A stretch of DNA of 64,000 nucleotides from Geosiphon pyriformis (lineage: Eukaryota; Glomeromycota; Glomeromycetes; Archaeosporales; Geosiphonaceae), in contig JAAOMT010000007.1 of assembly GCA_016748015.1 (NCBI GenBank), positions 46,035-110,034 of the forward strand, written 5' to 3'. Below are positions 48,290 to 57,954 of the stretch, one piece after another. The translations under genes were made by a program, and so were the position numbers. The notes under the pieces are model-generated. The model saw only the letters and a list, made by a program, of their open reading frames with translations. It ran no database searches and was not told the DNA's origin. Within the stretch, counting starts at the first letter, position 1. Every line of letters starts with the position of its first letter.

Positions 48290-49640
48290 CTTAATTTTGT
48301 GATAAAAAAATTACCAATGGCTGACATTTAGAGCTAGACTGAGAAATCATTGATTTAAGTGTATTTAACTTCTTAGTCAGCTTGTCTATTTTCTTTATAA
48401 GACTGGCAAAACTGCACTCAAAAGCAGCAAATCTATTATTTATTTCCACAAAAACTAGTAGGAAAGATTTAATATCTGAAGACAAACCAATACTAAAAAA
48501 AATCAAAGGCATTATACAAGAAACAGAACTACTAGCAATTTGGGCTCAAGTTTTACTACCAAAAAACACTAAATAGACAATTGGTGTTTGCTTTTTTTTA
48601 TATATGTTGGCTAAATGAACCTAATCTTGAGAAGTCAATACACATTTACTATGACCACCAGAATTCTTACTTACTAAACAAATATTAGAAATATGACCAA
48701 ATTGCTTGTATTAGGCACAAAAAACCAAAAAAAAACCAGCTCAATATAAATTTACATTCTTAAAAACTGGCATAGAACCAATAGCAGCCAATTTGGATAC
48801 TTTATCAGCAAAACAAATTATAAAGCCCAATGTTGATCTCTAAATATTCATGTTTGTTTATTATTAATTGCTTTTATTATTTGAACAGAGTTTTTTTTTA
48901 TAAGCACAAACTATCTAATTGTAACCAAATTAGTTATCTTAGATGATTTATATTCTATTAAAGTTTTCTGTCAGAGACCAATCAGTTGTATTTTAATTGT
49001 TATAATCTTACCAAATTTGGAAAAAACTGACTTTACAGTCGACTTTAAAAGATTAACAAAAATTTCTTTAATTATTACTTTTTAATCTGAATGGTTGCTT
49101 ATCTTTCTAAGATTATCATTAACAAGAATTTTTTCACAGATTACCAATTTTTTTGTCTTATTTAAATTAAATTCTAATATGAAAAATAATCTAATAATAT
49201 TAAGAAATTTTAAAAAGTAAAAGCTCTTTCAAAACCATCAATTTAATAGAAAATTTTTTTAATAGCAATTAATTTATCATCATTAATTTTGCATGACACA
49301 AAAGATAGCTCAATATCTAATACAAAAAATTTTACTGGCTTGAAATCATGTCTATTCAGAACACATAACTCGAAAATTAGCAAATGCTTAGCACCAGAAA
49401 ATTTAGAAATCAGAAGTATCAAAATATATCATTGTTATTACTTAAATTGTCAAAAAAAATATTCTTCAGTTTGCTGCTTAAAACATATGTCCTGATATGT
49501 GTTTTTTGTAAGAAGTCCTATGTGAATAAGCACTCATCAATTGTTTGGTTTTAATATTAGATCAGATCTCCAACTCAGCTAAAATAAATACTGACTTATC
49601 AGCAAAAGAGCCCATTAGATCTATATTCATAAACAAAGAT
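48290..49640 (-). pseudogene. LINE D ORF1 relic
   Basis: ORF1 fragments only. A damaged knuckle reads C-A-stop-Y-K-Q-F-G-H-I-S-N-I-C at about 48725-48683, where the family has CxxC and this copy has Tyr for the second Cys. The block at 48512-48291 (IKSFLLVFVEINNRFAAFEC) matches the coiled-coil region after the knuckle in other copies. Upstream of 48900 the frame is almost lost. Confidence 0.6.
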
Positions 49641-49737
49641 ATGTTGGAAGAAATAACTACAAAAATAAAAAGAATAGGAAAGAAAGAAAATTTATTTCTT
49701 CAGTATATTTTAGCTTTTGTTATATTAGAGAATTAAT

Positions 49738-50909
49738 AAAAGAAAAATTATTGTTAATTTATAATTTAATAATTATAAATTGCTAAATTTATCTGATAAA
49801 AATTTTAAATAAGAAATTAGTTTTTTTGTTTCTAATATTACTGTTATATATATAAATATATTTTAATAATATAAATTTCTGAAATTTTAATGATCTTTAT
49901 ACTTTTTTTAAGTTACTAAAAATTTTGTTATAATTCTTAATATGTAATTGGTTAATTTATGCTATATTTAATTATTAATTGTTTTTTATATTATTTTATG
50001 AATAATATTACTTTTTTAAAAAAATGTATTAGTTTTAAATATTAGATATTAAAATTATTTTTAATATATTATGTAATTTTAAATTATAAAAATATTAATT
50101 AATATTCTTAAAATATAAATATTTAATATATATTTATTAATAGTAGTTTTTTTATTAATACATAATTTTTATTAATTTAAAAATTTTACAATATAAAATT
50201 TTTTAATTTTATTTAATATTAATTAAAACATATAATTAAAAACTTATTAAAATTTTTTAGTTTTTTAAATGCTTACAAATTTCTTAAATATTTTTGTTGA
50301 TTAAAATATAAATACACAAATAATTATATATAAATAAGATTATTAATTTTATATTAAACCATAAAATTTTAATATTTGTTAAAATAAATATATTAAAAAT
50401 ATTTAGTTTTTTTTAATAAAAAAATGAAAATAAAAAGAATTTAATTAATTAATAAAACTAATTTTTAACTGATTAATGTTTTTAGATGAATTTATTTATT
50501 CTAAAATTATATATCTAATTTAGTTATTTTTATTTAATAATTTAAAATAAAATTTAAATCTTTTTTATAAAAACTAAAAAGTATTTTGAAAAAACTTTTA
50601 ATATGATTATTTAATTAATTTTTAATAAACTGTTTTTAGTTTTTTTTTAGTTCTTGCATTTATTATTATTAACATTTTTATTGTGCTTTAGTAAATAAAA
50701 GATAATTATAACTCTTAACAGTTTATATATTACTTCTATTTTTCTGTATGTAACTGATTGATTTTTGTAATTTTTCTGTTTTAAGTTGTTTAATTATATA
50801 AAAACATGTATAATTATAAAACTTATATTATTTTTAAATTCTTATAAACAATGTTTTGTTGTAAATTGTGTTCAATATTTAAATTTTTAACATTGCTTAC
50901 TTTTAAAGG
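49738..50909. other. AT-rich spacer, nothing recognised
   Basis: A/T-rich DNA between LINE D and the Tc1 element; no open frame or motif that I can support. Confidence 0.5.
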
Positions 50910-50911
50910 TA

Positions 50912-50931
50912 CAGTCTGGTAAGAAAAAAAT
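50912..50931 (+). repeat. Left terminal inverted repeat of the Tc1 element
   Basis: CAGTCTGGTAAGAAAAAAAT, identical to the reverse complement of 52158-52177. This is the transposase binding end. Confidence 0.9.
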
Positions 50932-51089
50932 TAGAAAAATATGAATCTACTAAGATTGCATTTGGTTCAATCATTTTTGGTAAATTTTGTAATAGTAAAA
51001 ATAGAAACACAATATTAGGTAGATTGCTAAGCTCTAAAAACATTTTGTCATGTATTAACTAATAGTTTTTTTTAAAACTTGTTTTTGAA

Positions 51090-52056
51090 ATGCTGACTTC
51101 AAAGCAAAAAATGCAATGGCAAGTCAAATTACATTTTGAAAGCAAAGAATACAAAAGGCAAAGAAAATACAAAATAAAACGAATATACCTTTTTCTACAA
51201 TCTATAATATTTTCGAAAAACTCAAAAAAAAGGAACAATAAAGCATGCGAGTGGTAATAGTCGGCCAAGAAAGATTATGGGAAATTCTTCAAAAATATTA
51301 GGGCAGATTATTCGTAGAGATTCCTTAGTTTCGTCTAGATATTTAGCAATAAAGTTGGCTAAGAAGGGAATAAATGTTTCTTATGTTACTATTCAAAACC
51401 ATTTATCCAACCTTAATTATAAAAAAAGTCTTCTTAGAGCAACTCCAAAGCTGACCGAAAAGCATAAGTGAAAACGTATAGAATGGGCCAAAAAACACCT
51501 GAACAATGATTGGAAAAGACCAGTTTTTACTGACAAAACATCTTTTCAACTTTTTTAAAACACGATAAAACGTTGGCATAAAGGTACTCGACCAATTCAT
51601 TCTATGCCTAAAGATCAAACAAAAATTATCGCGTGGAGGGGTTTCTACGAAAAAGGAAAGACTAGTTTATTTTGTTTTGTTCAAATAATAAATGCTCAAT
51701 TTTATATAGATATTCTTTGTAACCACTTACCTGAAATTAGAGCAATGCTGGGGGATAATTGGGGATTCCAACAAGATAATGACCTCAAGCATACTAACAA
51801 GCTTACCAAAGAGTTTATTGCTGAGAATACAACTGATTTTTTGAGGTGGCCATCTAATAGTCCCGACTTAAACCCAATAGAAAACCTTTGGGCTATTGTT
51901 AAAAAGAATGTAGAAAAAAGAATGCCTCAAAATCGTAGTGAATTAGAGAGATTTATGGGAGAAGAATGGCAAGATATTTCTAAATCTACTTTAATTAGTT
52001 TAGTAAGTTCAATGAGGTGACGTTGTGAGACAAATGGTGAAAGAATTTCCTATTAA
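51090..52056 (+). pseudogene. Tc1 transposase, DD34E, inactivated
   Basis: The product would be a cut-and-paste transposase. The N-terminal helix-turn-helix part starts at ATG 51090 (MLTSKQKMQWQVK). It changes frame, including near the eight-A run before GGAACA (about 51224-51234), and continues as KKGTIKHASGNSRPRKI and SYVTIQNHLSNLNYKKSL. The catalytic domain shows VFTDKTSF (first Asp kept, the usual following Glu changed to Lys), NWGFQQDNDLKHTN (second Asp) and SPDLNPIENLWAIVKKNVEK (Glu), with 34 residues between the last two: DD34E. Stops are TGA at 51469-51471 (Lys-stop-Lys), TAA at 51556-51558 (LF*NT, likely Gln or Arg) and TGA at 52018-52020, likely a former CGA. The end is GERISY plus TAA. 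Confidence 0.92.
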
Positions 52057-52157
52057 TTTTTTTTAATAAAATTATATGGTATTTGACTTTCTAATAAACG
52101 TTGTTTTATGTAATTTGGTACATTAGTTAAGATATAGTAATTATTTTTATATTTTCG

Positions 52158-52177
52158 ATTTTTTTCTTACCAGACTG
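52158..52177 (-). repeat. Right terminal inverted repeat of the Tc1 element
   Basis: ATTTTTTTCTTACCAGACTG, the exact inverse of the left end, followed by TA. Confidence 0.9.
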
Positions 52178-52179
52178 TA

Positions 52180-52902
52180 TATGTATAATTTCTAAACTTT
52201 TTGCAAATTTTTAAATTTTGCAATTATATAAATTTTTTACTCTTATTGTATTTATAATGAATTAGTTATTCCTAAATTATTCTATATCTCAACTTATTTA
52301 AAAAACATTAATTTTTTTTATATTTTTATAGATTTTACTATTAAGTTTGAGAATATTTTATATTTTATAGTTACCAATGTTTTGTCAGATTTTATGTACT
52401 TTATAGTTATTAATGTTATTGACAAAGTTTCAATTGTAAAATATTGAATTTTCAGATTTGAAAAAATTAAATATTTTTTAAATTTTGATATTTGAACCTA
52501 ACTAAACAGTAAGTATTTCATTATTATTTATAAAAACTCAAAAGGTTCTTTTTATAAATGTATAACAACAATTAAGAAATCATAATATAAGCTAATTTTT
52601 AATTCGAATTTTTATTCTTTCAATTTTAGTAAATGGATTAAATAGAAATAGAAACAGAAACTATTATATGTGTGTACTTTTATTAAAAAAAATTTTTTGC
52701 CATGTAAAAATTATTTTAGAAATGGTTTTTGAGTCAGACAATTAATTTTTCAAATTAGTTATAAAAAAATAGCTGAATTTAAGTAATTAATTTTTAAAGC
52801 CTATTAAACTTTAAGAAATTTTGCTGAATTTAAAGGATAATTAAAGCTTTTTTTTATATCTATATATATTGATTTGATATTTATTCTTTATTTTTTATCT
52901 CG
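52180..52902. other. AT-rich spacer
   Basis: No gene or repeat that I can support. Confidence 0.5.
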
Positions 52903-53018
52903 TAAGTTATCAGTGGTCACGTGTAGAAAATGCATGAGCCACGCTTAATTTAAAATCTGTGTATTTTATGTATTTAGGTAGTGGTTGGGCTGCACTCGTT
53001 AATCAATAAGTTATCAGT
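52903..53018 (+). mobile_element. 5'-truncated LINE stub (92 bp) with a 12-bp target duplication
   Basis: The insert at 52915-53006 matches only the 3' end of the LINE family: GTGTAGAAAATGCATGAGCC...GTATTTAGGTAGTGGTTGGG aligns with copy A (about 7575-7650) and copy C (about 41425-41500). It is flanked by TAAGTTATCAGT at 52903-52914 and again at 53007-53018, a perfect 12-bp direct repeat. A short 3' piece with long target duplications is the product of target-primed reverse transcription that stopped early. A small SINE using the LINE tail is the alternative. Confidence 0.82.
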
Positions 53019-53480
53019 TATAATATATTAGACTTTGAATGATTTCAAAGAATTATTAACACCAAACCTAAAAATGTAAAAGATTTGATTTCAATAATCA
53101 AAAAAAATGGAAAAATCCAAATAAAAGAACAGCTTTAATGATAAAAATTTAACTCCACTCTAGGATTTTTTACTATGTTTGAAATAATATATATATATAT
53201 ATACACAATATTCTCGAATAAAAGATTTCTTATTTCAAATTTATTAAGTTTTGTTATTTTTAGTATTGAAGAATAAATCAAATAACTTTACAATAAGATT
53301 CTATATTAAACTCTAATCTTATTTTTATTGTTTTTAAAAAAGTTTAAGAAACCCTTAGCCACTATATGTTACGTTTAAACCCAAGTTTTTAAATATTAAA
53401 TATAATAAATGAAACATTTATCATTTATAGAAAATCTAGATTTTGAGATTTAACCAGCTTCTATATCTTATCCTTTCTCG
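53019..53480. other. Spacer before the kinase relic
   Basis: Noncoding as far as I can see; holds an (AT)n run at about 53186-53204. Confidence 0.5.
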
Positions 53481-53489
53481 GATAGCATC

Positions 53490-54270
53490 TTGTATCTAGT
53501 ATCTTTTCACATATATGTTGATTTAAGTTACAATTATCGTAAACAGCAATAACGCTTTGTTGTGAAGTTGTTCTGCAGTATCACGACAATATGACCATTT
53601 CCCGAATACATCAAAGCTTTTTCTCCTGAAATAATTTCACAGAAAATGATAGCAAAATTATATATATTGCTATACTTAGTATGAGAAGCCCCCTTGCAAA
53701 TCTCGGGTGCGAGATATTCAAGAACACCATAAATTTTGCCAGAACGTGAAAAGTGAGATCAGAAATAACAACTTTAAGGTATTTTGTTTCAAAATAAGGA
53801 TCTTTCTAGAGTGTAAATCCCCATGCAACAGACTTGGATTATGTATAAATCTTTAGACCACTAGTGATTTGAGTGTTCTCGTTCACCTTTAAAAAAGCTA
53901 TGAGATCCCCGTGTTCTGCAAATGGTAAAACCATAACAAATGCATCAGTTGTAATGTCTTTTGTAATCCGATAGCATTTAAGAATATATTTACAAGAAAA
54001 ACTCTTAAAATACGCAATAAACAATACAAATACAGTTTTAGTGATATTAAAAATTATATAGATTTTTTAAAAGAAAATACCTCATTTCTATGAATATATT
54101 CAATCTTTTGGCTATTTTTAAGAATTCTTCTTCTTTTCCATATACCTTCTTTAATAATGTTAAATCCTCCTTCTCCTACCACCTTATCTAAAAATATGAT
54201 CGCATTGGGTGAAAACCATTCTAGGTATTCCCTATAGCTTTCAGAAATTCGCTATGTGAATCCTATATAC
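53490..54270 (-). pseudogene. TKL-type protein kinase pseudogene
   Basis: Minus-strand blocks match a Ser/Thr/Tyr kinase domain of the kind greatly expanded in arbuscular mycorrhizal fungi. The first exon-like block (about 54260-54084) has VVGEGGFNIIKEGIWK, the glycine-rich loop, and ends in GAG|GTATTT, a possible splice site. The next (about 54030-53839) has SCKYILKCYRITKD and FVMVLPFAEHGDLIAFLK. Then SLLHGDLHSRKIL (catalytic loop, normally HGDLHSxNIL, so the Asn is Lys), ISDLTF (the DFG-equivalent SDLG is lost), and after a frameshift GVLEYLAPEICKGAS and FAIIFCEIISGEKAL. The ATP-binding Lys is not visible. Stops and frameshifts show it is dead. Confidence 0.78.
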
Positions 54271-54546
54271 TGATCAATATTCTCATTTCCACTACACAAA
54301 TCTTGAATGATCCACACCAAAATGGATCTTTTATTCTGCAATAGTATTATAAACATTTCGGAAAGCTAGATTCCAATATATGTTTTTTAATTTAATCGGT
54401 GTTACAAAATGGACGCATAATGAAACCATCAATAATAATATCCAAGTTGCCATATGTAAGACACTTGAATTCTGGTCAAAGAAAGCTTCAAAATCTAAAA
54501 ATTCTCCTTTGGAATTATCGGCCCATTTTAAATCTCGATTTTGAAA

Positions 54547-55120
54547 TTATAAAATGAGGATGTCCTTTAAACCAGGAAAATCACTATCATAATGTAAATT
54601 ATTTGCCCTTGCTTCTTTTAAATATAGTTGAACTGCTTTTTCTAAATGTTTTGTCGTGCCCCATCCATTTTGATAGTACCATCCAAGGTTATATTGTGGA
54701 CTTATATTTTCCGTCTCTGCTGCTTTTGAATGGAGTTCAAATGCTTTTTCCTCAATCTTGTGAGGCACCAATTCCATTGCTGTTATGATTACCTAAAAAT
54801 AATTGCCCAAAAGAATCTTCTGCGTTGAAATTCTAAAAATGCTTTTGTTAGATTAGGAATAGTTCCAATCCTATGTTCTAAAGAAAAGCCGAGCAAAATA
54901 TAGTCTACCGAACGCTTTGAACTTTTATTTTTCAAATAATAGAATAATCTTCAGCTGTTTTGTGATTGTGCACAAGATATATTTCACCAAGTCAGTAAAT
55001 TTTGAATATTCCCTAGCTGGAAAAATGTCCACGTTTTCTTTCATGACAATCAATGCTCCTTCGAGCCAGTCAAGGGTTGAAGTGCGTTTTCGATTGATGA
55101 AGTTGAAGACATGATTTGAA
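54547..55120 (-). pseudogene. Sel1-repeat protein fragment
   Basis: The clearest block (54777-54547) reads KAFELHSKAAETENISPQYN then LGWYYQNGWGTTKHLEKAVQ, one full Sel1-like repeat and part of the next (A-x-Y/H-x-x-KAAE ... YxLGxxYxNGxGxxKxxEKA). Upstream, about 54900-54830, another frame gives YILLGFSLEHRIGTIPNLTKA, a second Sel1-like unit. In these fungi Sel1 arrays often accompany TKL kinase domains. Here the Sel1 part lies 5' of the kinase relic on the same strand, so it may be a separate gene or a rearranged one. Breaks between the blocks point to a pseudogene. Confidence 0.68.
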
Positions 55121-55342
55121 TATTTTGTATAGGTTAATAAGGATATTTAAAGAGTTCGTCTTGCTAATCATCCTTGCTTTAAGATAATGTATTTTTGAAA
55201 TATGATCAATTTAAAACTTAATGTAGAATTTGATGTACTTAGCAGAATAAAGAACGGTTAGCTTTGATAAAAAAATCATGTAAAGAAAAATATTTTTATC
55301 AAGTGTATTAAACTATACCATCGTGACAATCAACCACCTACA
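55121..55342. other. Spacer between Sel1 relic and the eight-exon gene
   Basis: Short noncoding interval that would hold the 3' end of the eight-exon gene. No clear polyadenylation signal could be fixed. Confidence 0.4.
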
Positions 55343-57452
55343 CTATGATCTTCTACTCCGCATTTTCTTGGGAGTACGCTGCGTGTTCGGGAGGTCGTAA
55401 TCGTCATCTACTCGCGGTTTGACAGCCTTTTTTTTCAGGGACTCCTTGAGAGCTTCGTTGCTGGTTAGGTTTACAATTTTTGAATGCCCCATGCATCGCA
55501 TGATCCGAAACTGAATAAATCAAAAACTGTAAATATGGGCTATACTGGTTGATAAATAATCCATGAAACATACCTTCGCAACAAGTACATCGTGAATCAT
55601 GCCGATTAGATGGTCGACTTCGGTGAGAGTTGCTGGGATCTTAGAAGAAGGATATCTTCGAATTCGGCACATGTAGCCAGACGGAGTATCCAATACAAGT
55701 ATTTGAAGTTGTTGTGCTTGTCAAAATCATATAAATCAGTTAAAGATATTCAGCATACACGAGAAAGACGTGAGGAAAACATATTAACAAAGCACCTACC
55801 AGAGTGCAGGAAGCCCACGATCTCCATCTGGCGAGACCTCACGAAATTGATACCATGCTTCCTCAATTTCTGATGTAGCATATCCAGCATAACTTTGGGT
55901 AACTTTAGGGACTCATCAGCTAAATATTTGGTGCCATCTTTTCCAGTCCAGTCTCGACCTTCCTCGCTGATTCCATACTCTTCAGATGATCCTAACTCCC
56001 GCACAATCCCATCACATTTGCGCCCAAGCAACTTCTTTACATTGGAGTTGTTTCTGCCAAAGTTCTTTCGCTCTCCGGAAGCACGAGAACAGCCTTCGCC
56101 TCTGAAAAACAAAATTTAGTATAAAATAAACCTGGAAGCAAATGGTAAAAACAAAATAGAAATGGCATTGTTTACCTGATAAATTCAATGATCTCGAGAC
56201 CAACAAAACAGGCATCAATAACAATGCTCCAGATGTTACTTGTAAACCACCCCTCCAGATGGGATGTGGTAAAGTCACTCGATCTCAGCTCATATCTGGG
56301 AAGACTAGCAACCACAAAACTCATAAGATAAAAATATATTTATAACAATATATTTATAAAGCAACCAATCACTCACAGTTGTGAAAAAACCTGATGAATA
56401 TAATGGTGGTTAAAATGCTTCTTAGGATCATATGGAGAGATGCTGATACCAGCATTGACTATTTTGCGCATTTCTTGAGTCTCAAACTAAGGAAAAAATA
56501 GAAGCGTGCTTAAAAGTGATTAAATAGCAAGTAAAAAAAAAAAACTAATATATGTCTCCCTTTACTTGCCTTACGATACTTTATTAAATAGTCCATTAAT
56601 TCATCTTCAATTTCAGGGTCAGGAAGAACACGGAAGCTCATGATATGCTCTTTATCCTGTGTGCTGAAGAGGTTCATGACAGTTGCATCGCTGGTATCGA
56701 TAATGAAACTGTGTACTGAACTGATAAATCAAGAATGTATGGTTAGACAGCAGCATGATAACAGATCATTTTAAGATACTCACCTTTCATGGGCCAAGTT
56801 TTTGGCATATTCATATAACACATCCTCAATATATTTTCCTGATGGCAGCTTCCATTTTGTATCTTGACGCATCTCCATATATTTTTTTTTGAACTCCAGC
56901 TTTGCACCCTTATCCATGGAACTGACATTATCCTCTACCTCATCCTGATCATCGTCGTCGTTTCTTTCTTCTAATTCAGTAGCATTCCCAAGTGATCCTT
57001 TAAGATCTTCTTTGTTGCTCTCCTCGTCAAAGCTCTCGTCTAAATCATCGCTCTGTATAGACGTCGACTTAATATCACCGCTAGTACTGCTTTCCGCGTG
57101 GGCTGTCTTTTTAGTTAGAGCTTTGTCGACTGACTTCTGCCGGAAGAGCCAAAAAAGTTCAGGTCAACAAAGCTCAGACGCAACAAATTAGCAGCGAAAA
57201 CACGTTTCACCAAACCTTCTTTTGCTCCGGGACAGACTCAAAACTAGAAAAATAAGTGTTGATTGAATTTTTATATGCGCCTTTTTTATAAAGTCGCTTG
57301 ATCTTGACGCACTTGGGGTCGTCATTTTTGGCGAGGGCATCAAGCCATTTTGAAATGGCCTTTGTCGTCTTGTAGTTAAATTTTTTGAAAAAGGCCACTG
57401 GCGTGGGTAATTCGTTCGTGCTAAAGAAATCTATCTCTTCTTGCAAAATCAT
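55343..57452 (-). CDS. Eight-exon gene, uncharacterised fungal family, possible nuclease-like core
   Basis: Exons: 57452-57216, 57136-56784, 56720-56570, 56486-56377, 56295-56176, 56101-55800, 55716-55574, 55510-55343 (TAG at 55343-55345). Joined they give 1584 bp, 527 residues, without a stop; all phases agree. Introns are 63-83 bp with GT...AG ends, except 56569-56487, which reads as GC...AG (AAG|GCAAGT). Start: first ATG, after GGCTCC. Residues 1-79 look helical; 90-150 are an acidic Ser/Asp/Glu linker. WKLPSG (174-179) and SVHSFIID (198-205) match an abundant uncharacterised family that I recall from Mucoromycota. Residues 325-400 carry CSRASGERKNFGR, GRKCDGIV (Asp354), EEYGISEEG (365-372) and LKLPKVMLDM; D...E and a following Lys could be a degenerate PD-(D/E)XK fold, which is inference. 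LVLDTPSGY (431-439) is followed by a basic, possibly nuclear, tail (KKMRSRRS). Unlike its neighbours it shows no transition-type decay. Confidence 0.82.
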
Positions 57453-57483
57453 GGAGCCTCGGTGATTGAAATAGTTGAAGGAA

Positions 57484-57498
57484 AAGGTATAAAAACTT
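57484..57498 (-). promoter_or_regulatory. Possible TATA-like element of the eight-exon gene
   Basis: On the minus strand AGTTTTTATACCTTT lies about 35-45 bp before the start codon. Position and sequence are compatible with a core promoter, but in AT-rich DNA this is weak evidence. Confidence 0.25.
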
Positions 57499-57543
57499 TT
57501 GAGTTTTTTGCTTGAGAGGTGTAAATGGGGTTGGAGTTTTGGT

Positions 57544-57936
<393 letters not shown>

Positions 57937-57954
57937 ATTACAAATTATAAATGA

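Larger units (their letters stand above)
43350..49737 (-). mobile_element. LINE copy D, near full length, minus strand
   Basis: The same LINE family as A-C, read leftward. The 5' end lies near 49737 and the 3' tail at about 43360-43450 (GCCTAAGTGACTGACTACATATAG on the minus strand is the tail of copies A and C). All ORF2 domains can be followed, but ORF1 is very decayed. It is tail to tail with copy C, 1.8 kb away. Confidence 0.85.
50910..52179 (+). mobile_element. Tc1/mariner element with terminal inverted repeats
   Basis: Both ends are visible. The left end is TA then CAGTCTGGTAAGAAAAAAAT, starting at 50912. The right end is the exact reverse complement of that 20-bp repeat, ending at 52177, then TA. 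Similarity between the arms continues more weakly for another ten or so bases. The TA on both sides is the target duplication typical of Tc1/mariner. The unit is about 1.27 kb, a normal size for the superfamily, and encloses one transposase relic. Confidence 0.93.

Noticed and set aside
1-53018. Alternative genetic code (TGA as Trp, TAA/TAG as Gln)
   Set aside because: TAG and TGA both occur at Trp positions, and TAA and TAG at Gln positions, which no single code explains. The eight-exon gene uses TGG and CAA normally and ends in TAG.
55574-55800. Reading exon 7 as LYDFDKHNNFKYLYWILR continuous with upstream sequence
   Set aside because: That frame hits a stop and does not join the last exon. 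Splicing at TG|GTAGGT and GACAAG|CA gives the family motif LVLDTPSGY and keeps phase.
55610-56119. Plus-strand frames opposite the eight-exon gene (55610-55873, 55895-56119)
   Set aside because: They are shadows of exons that are coherent, spliced and phase-consistent on the minus strand.
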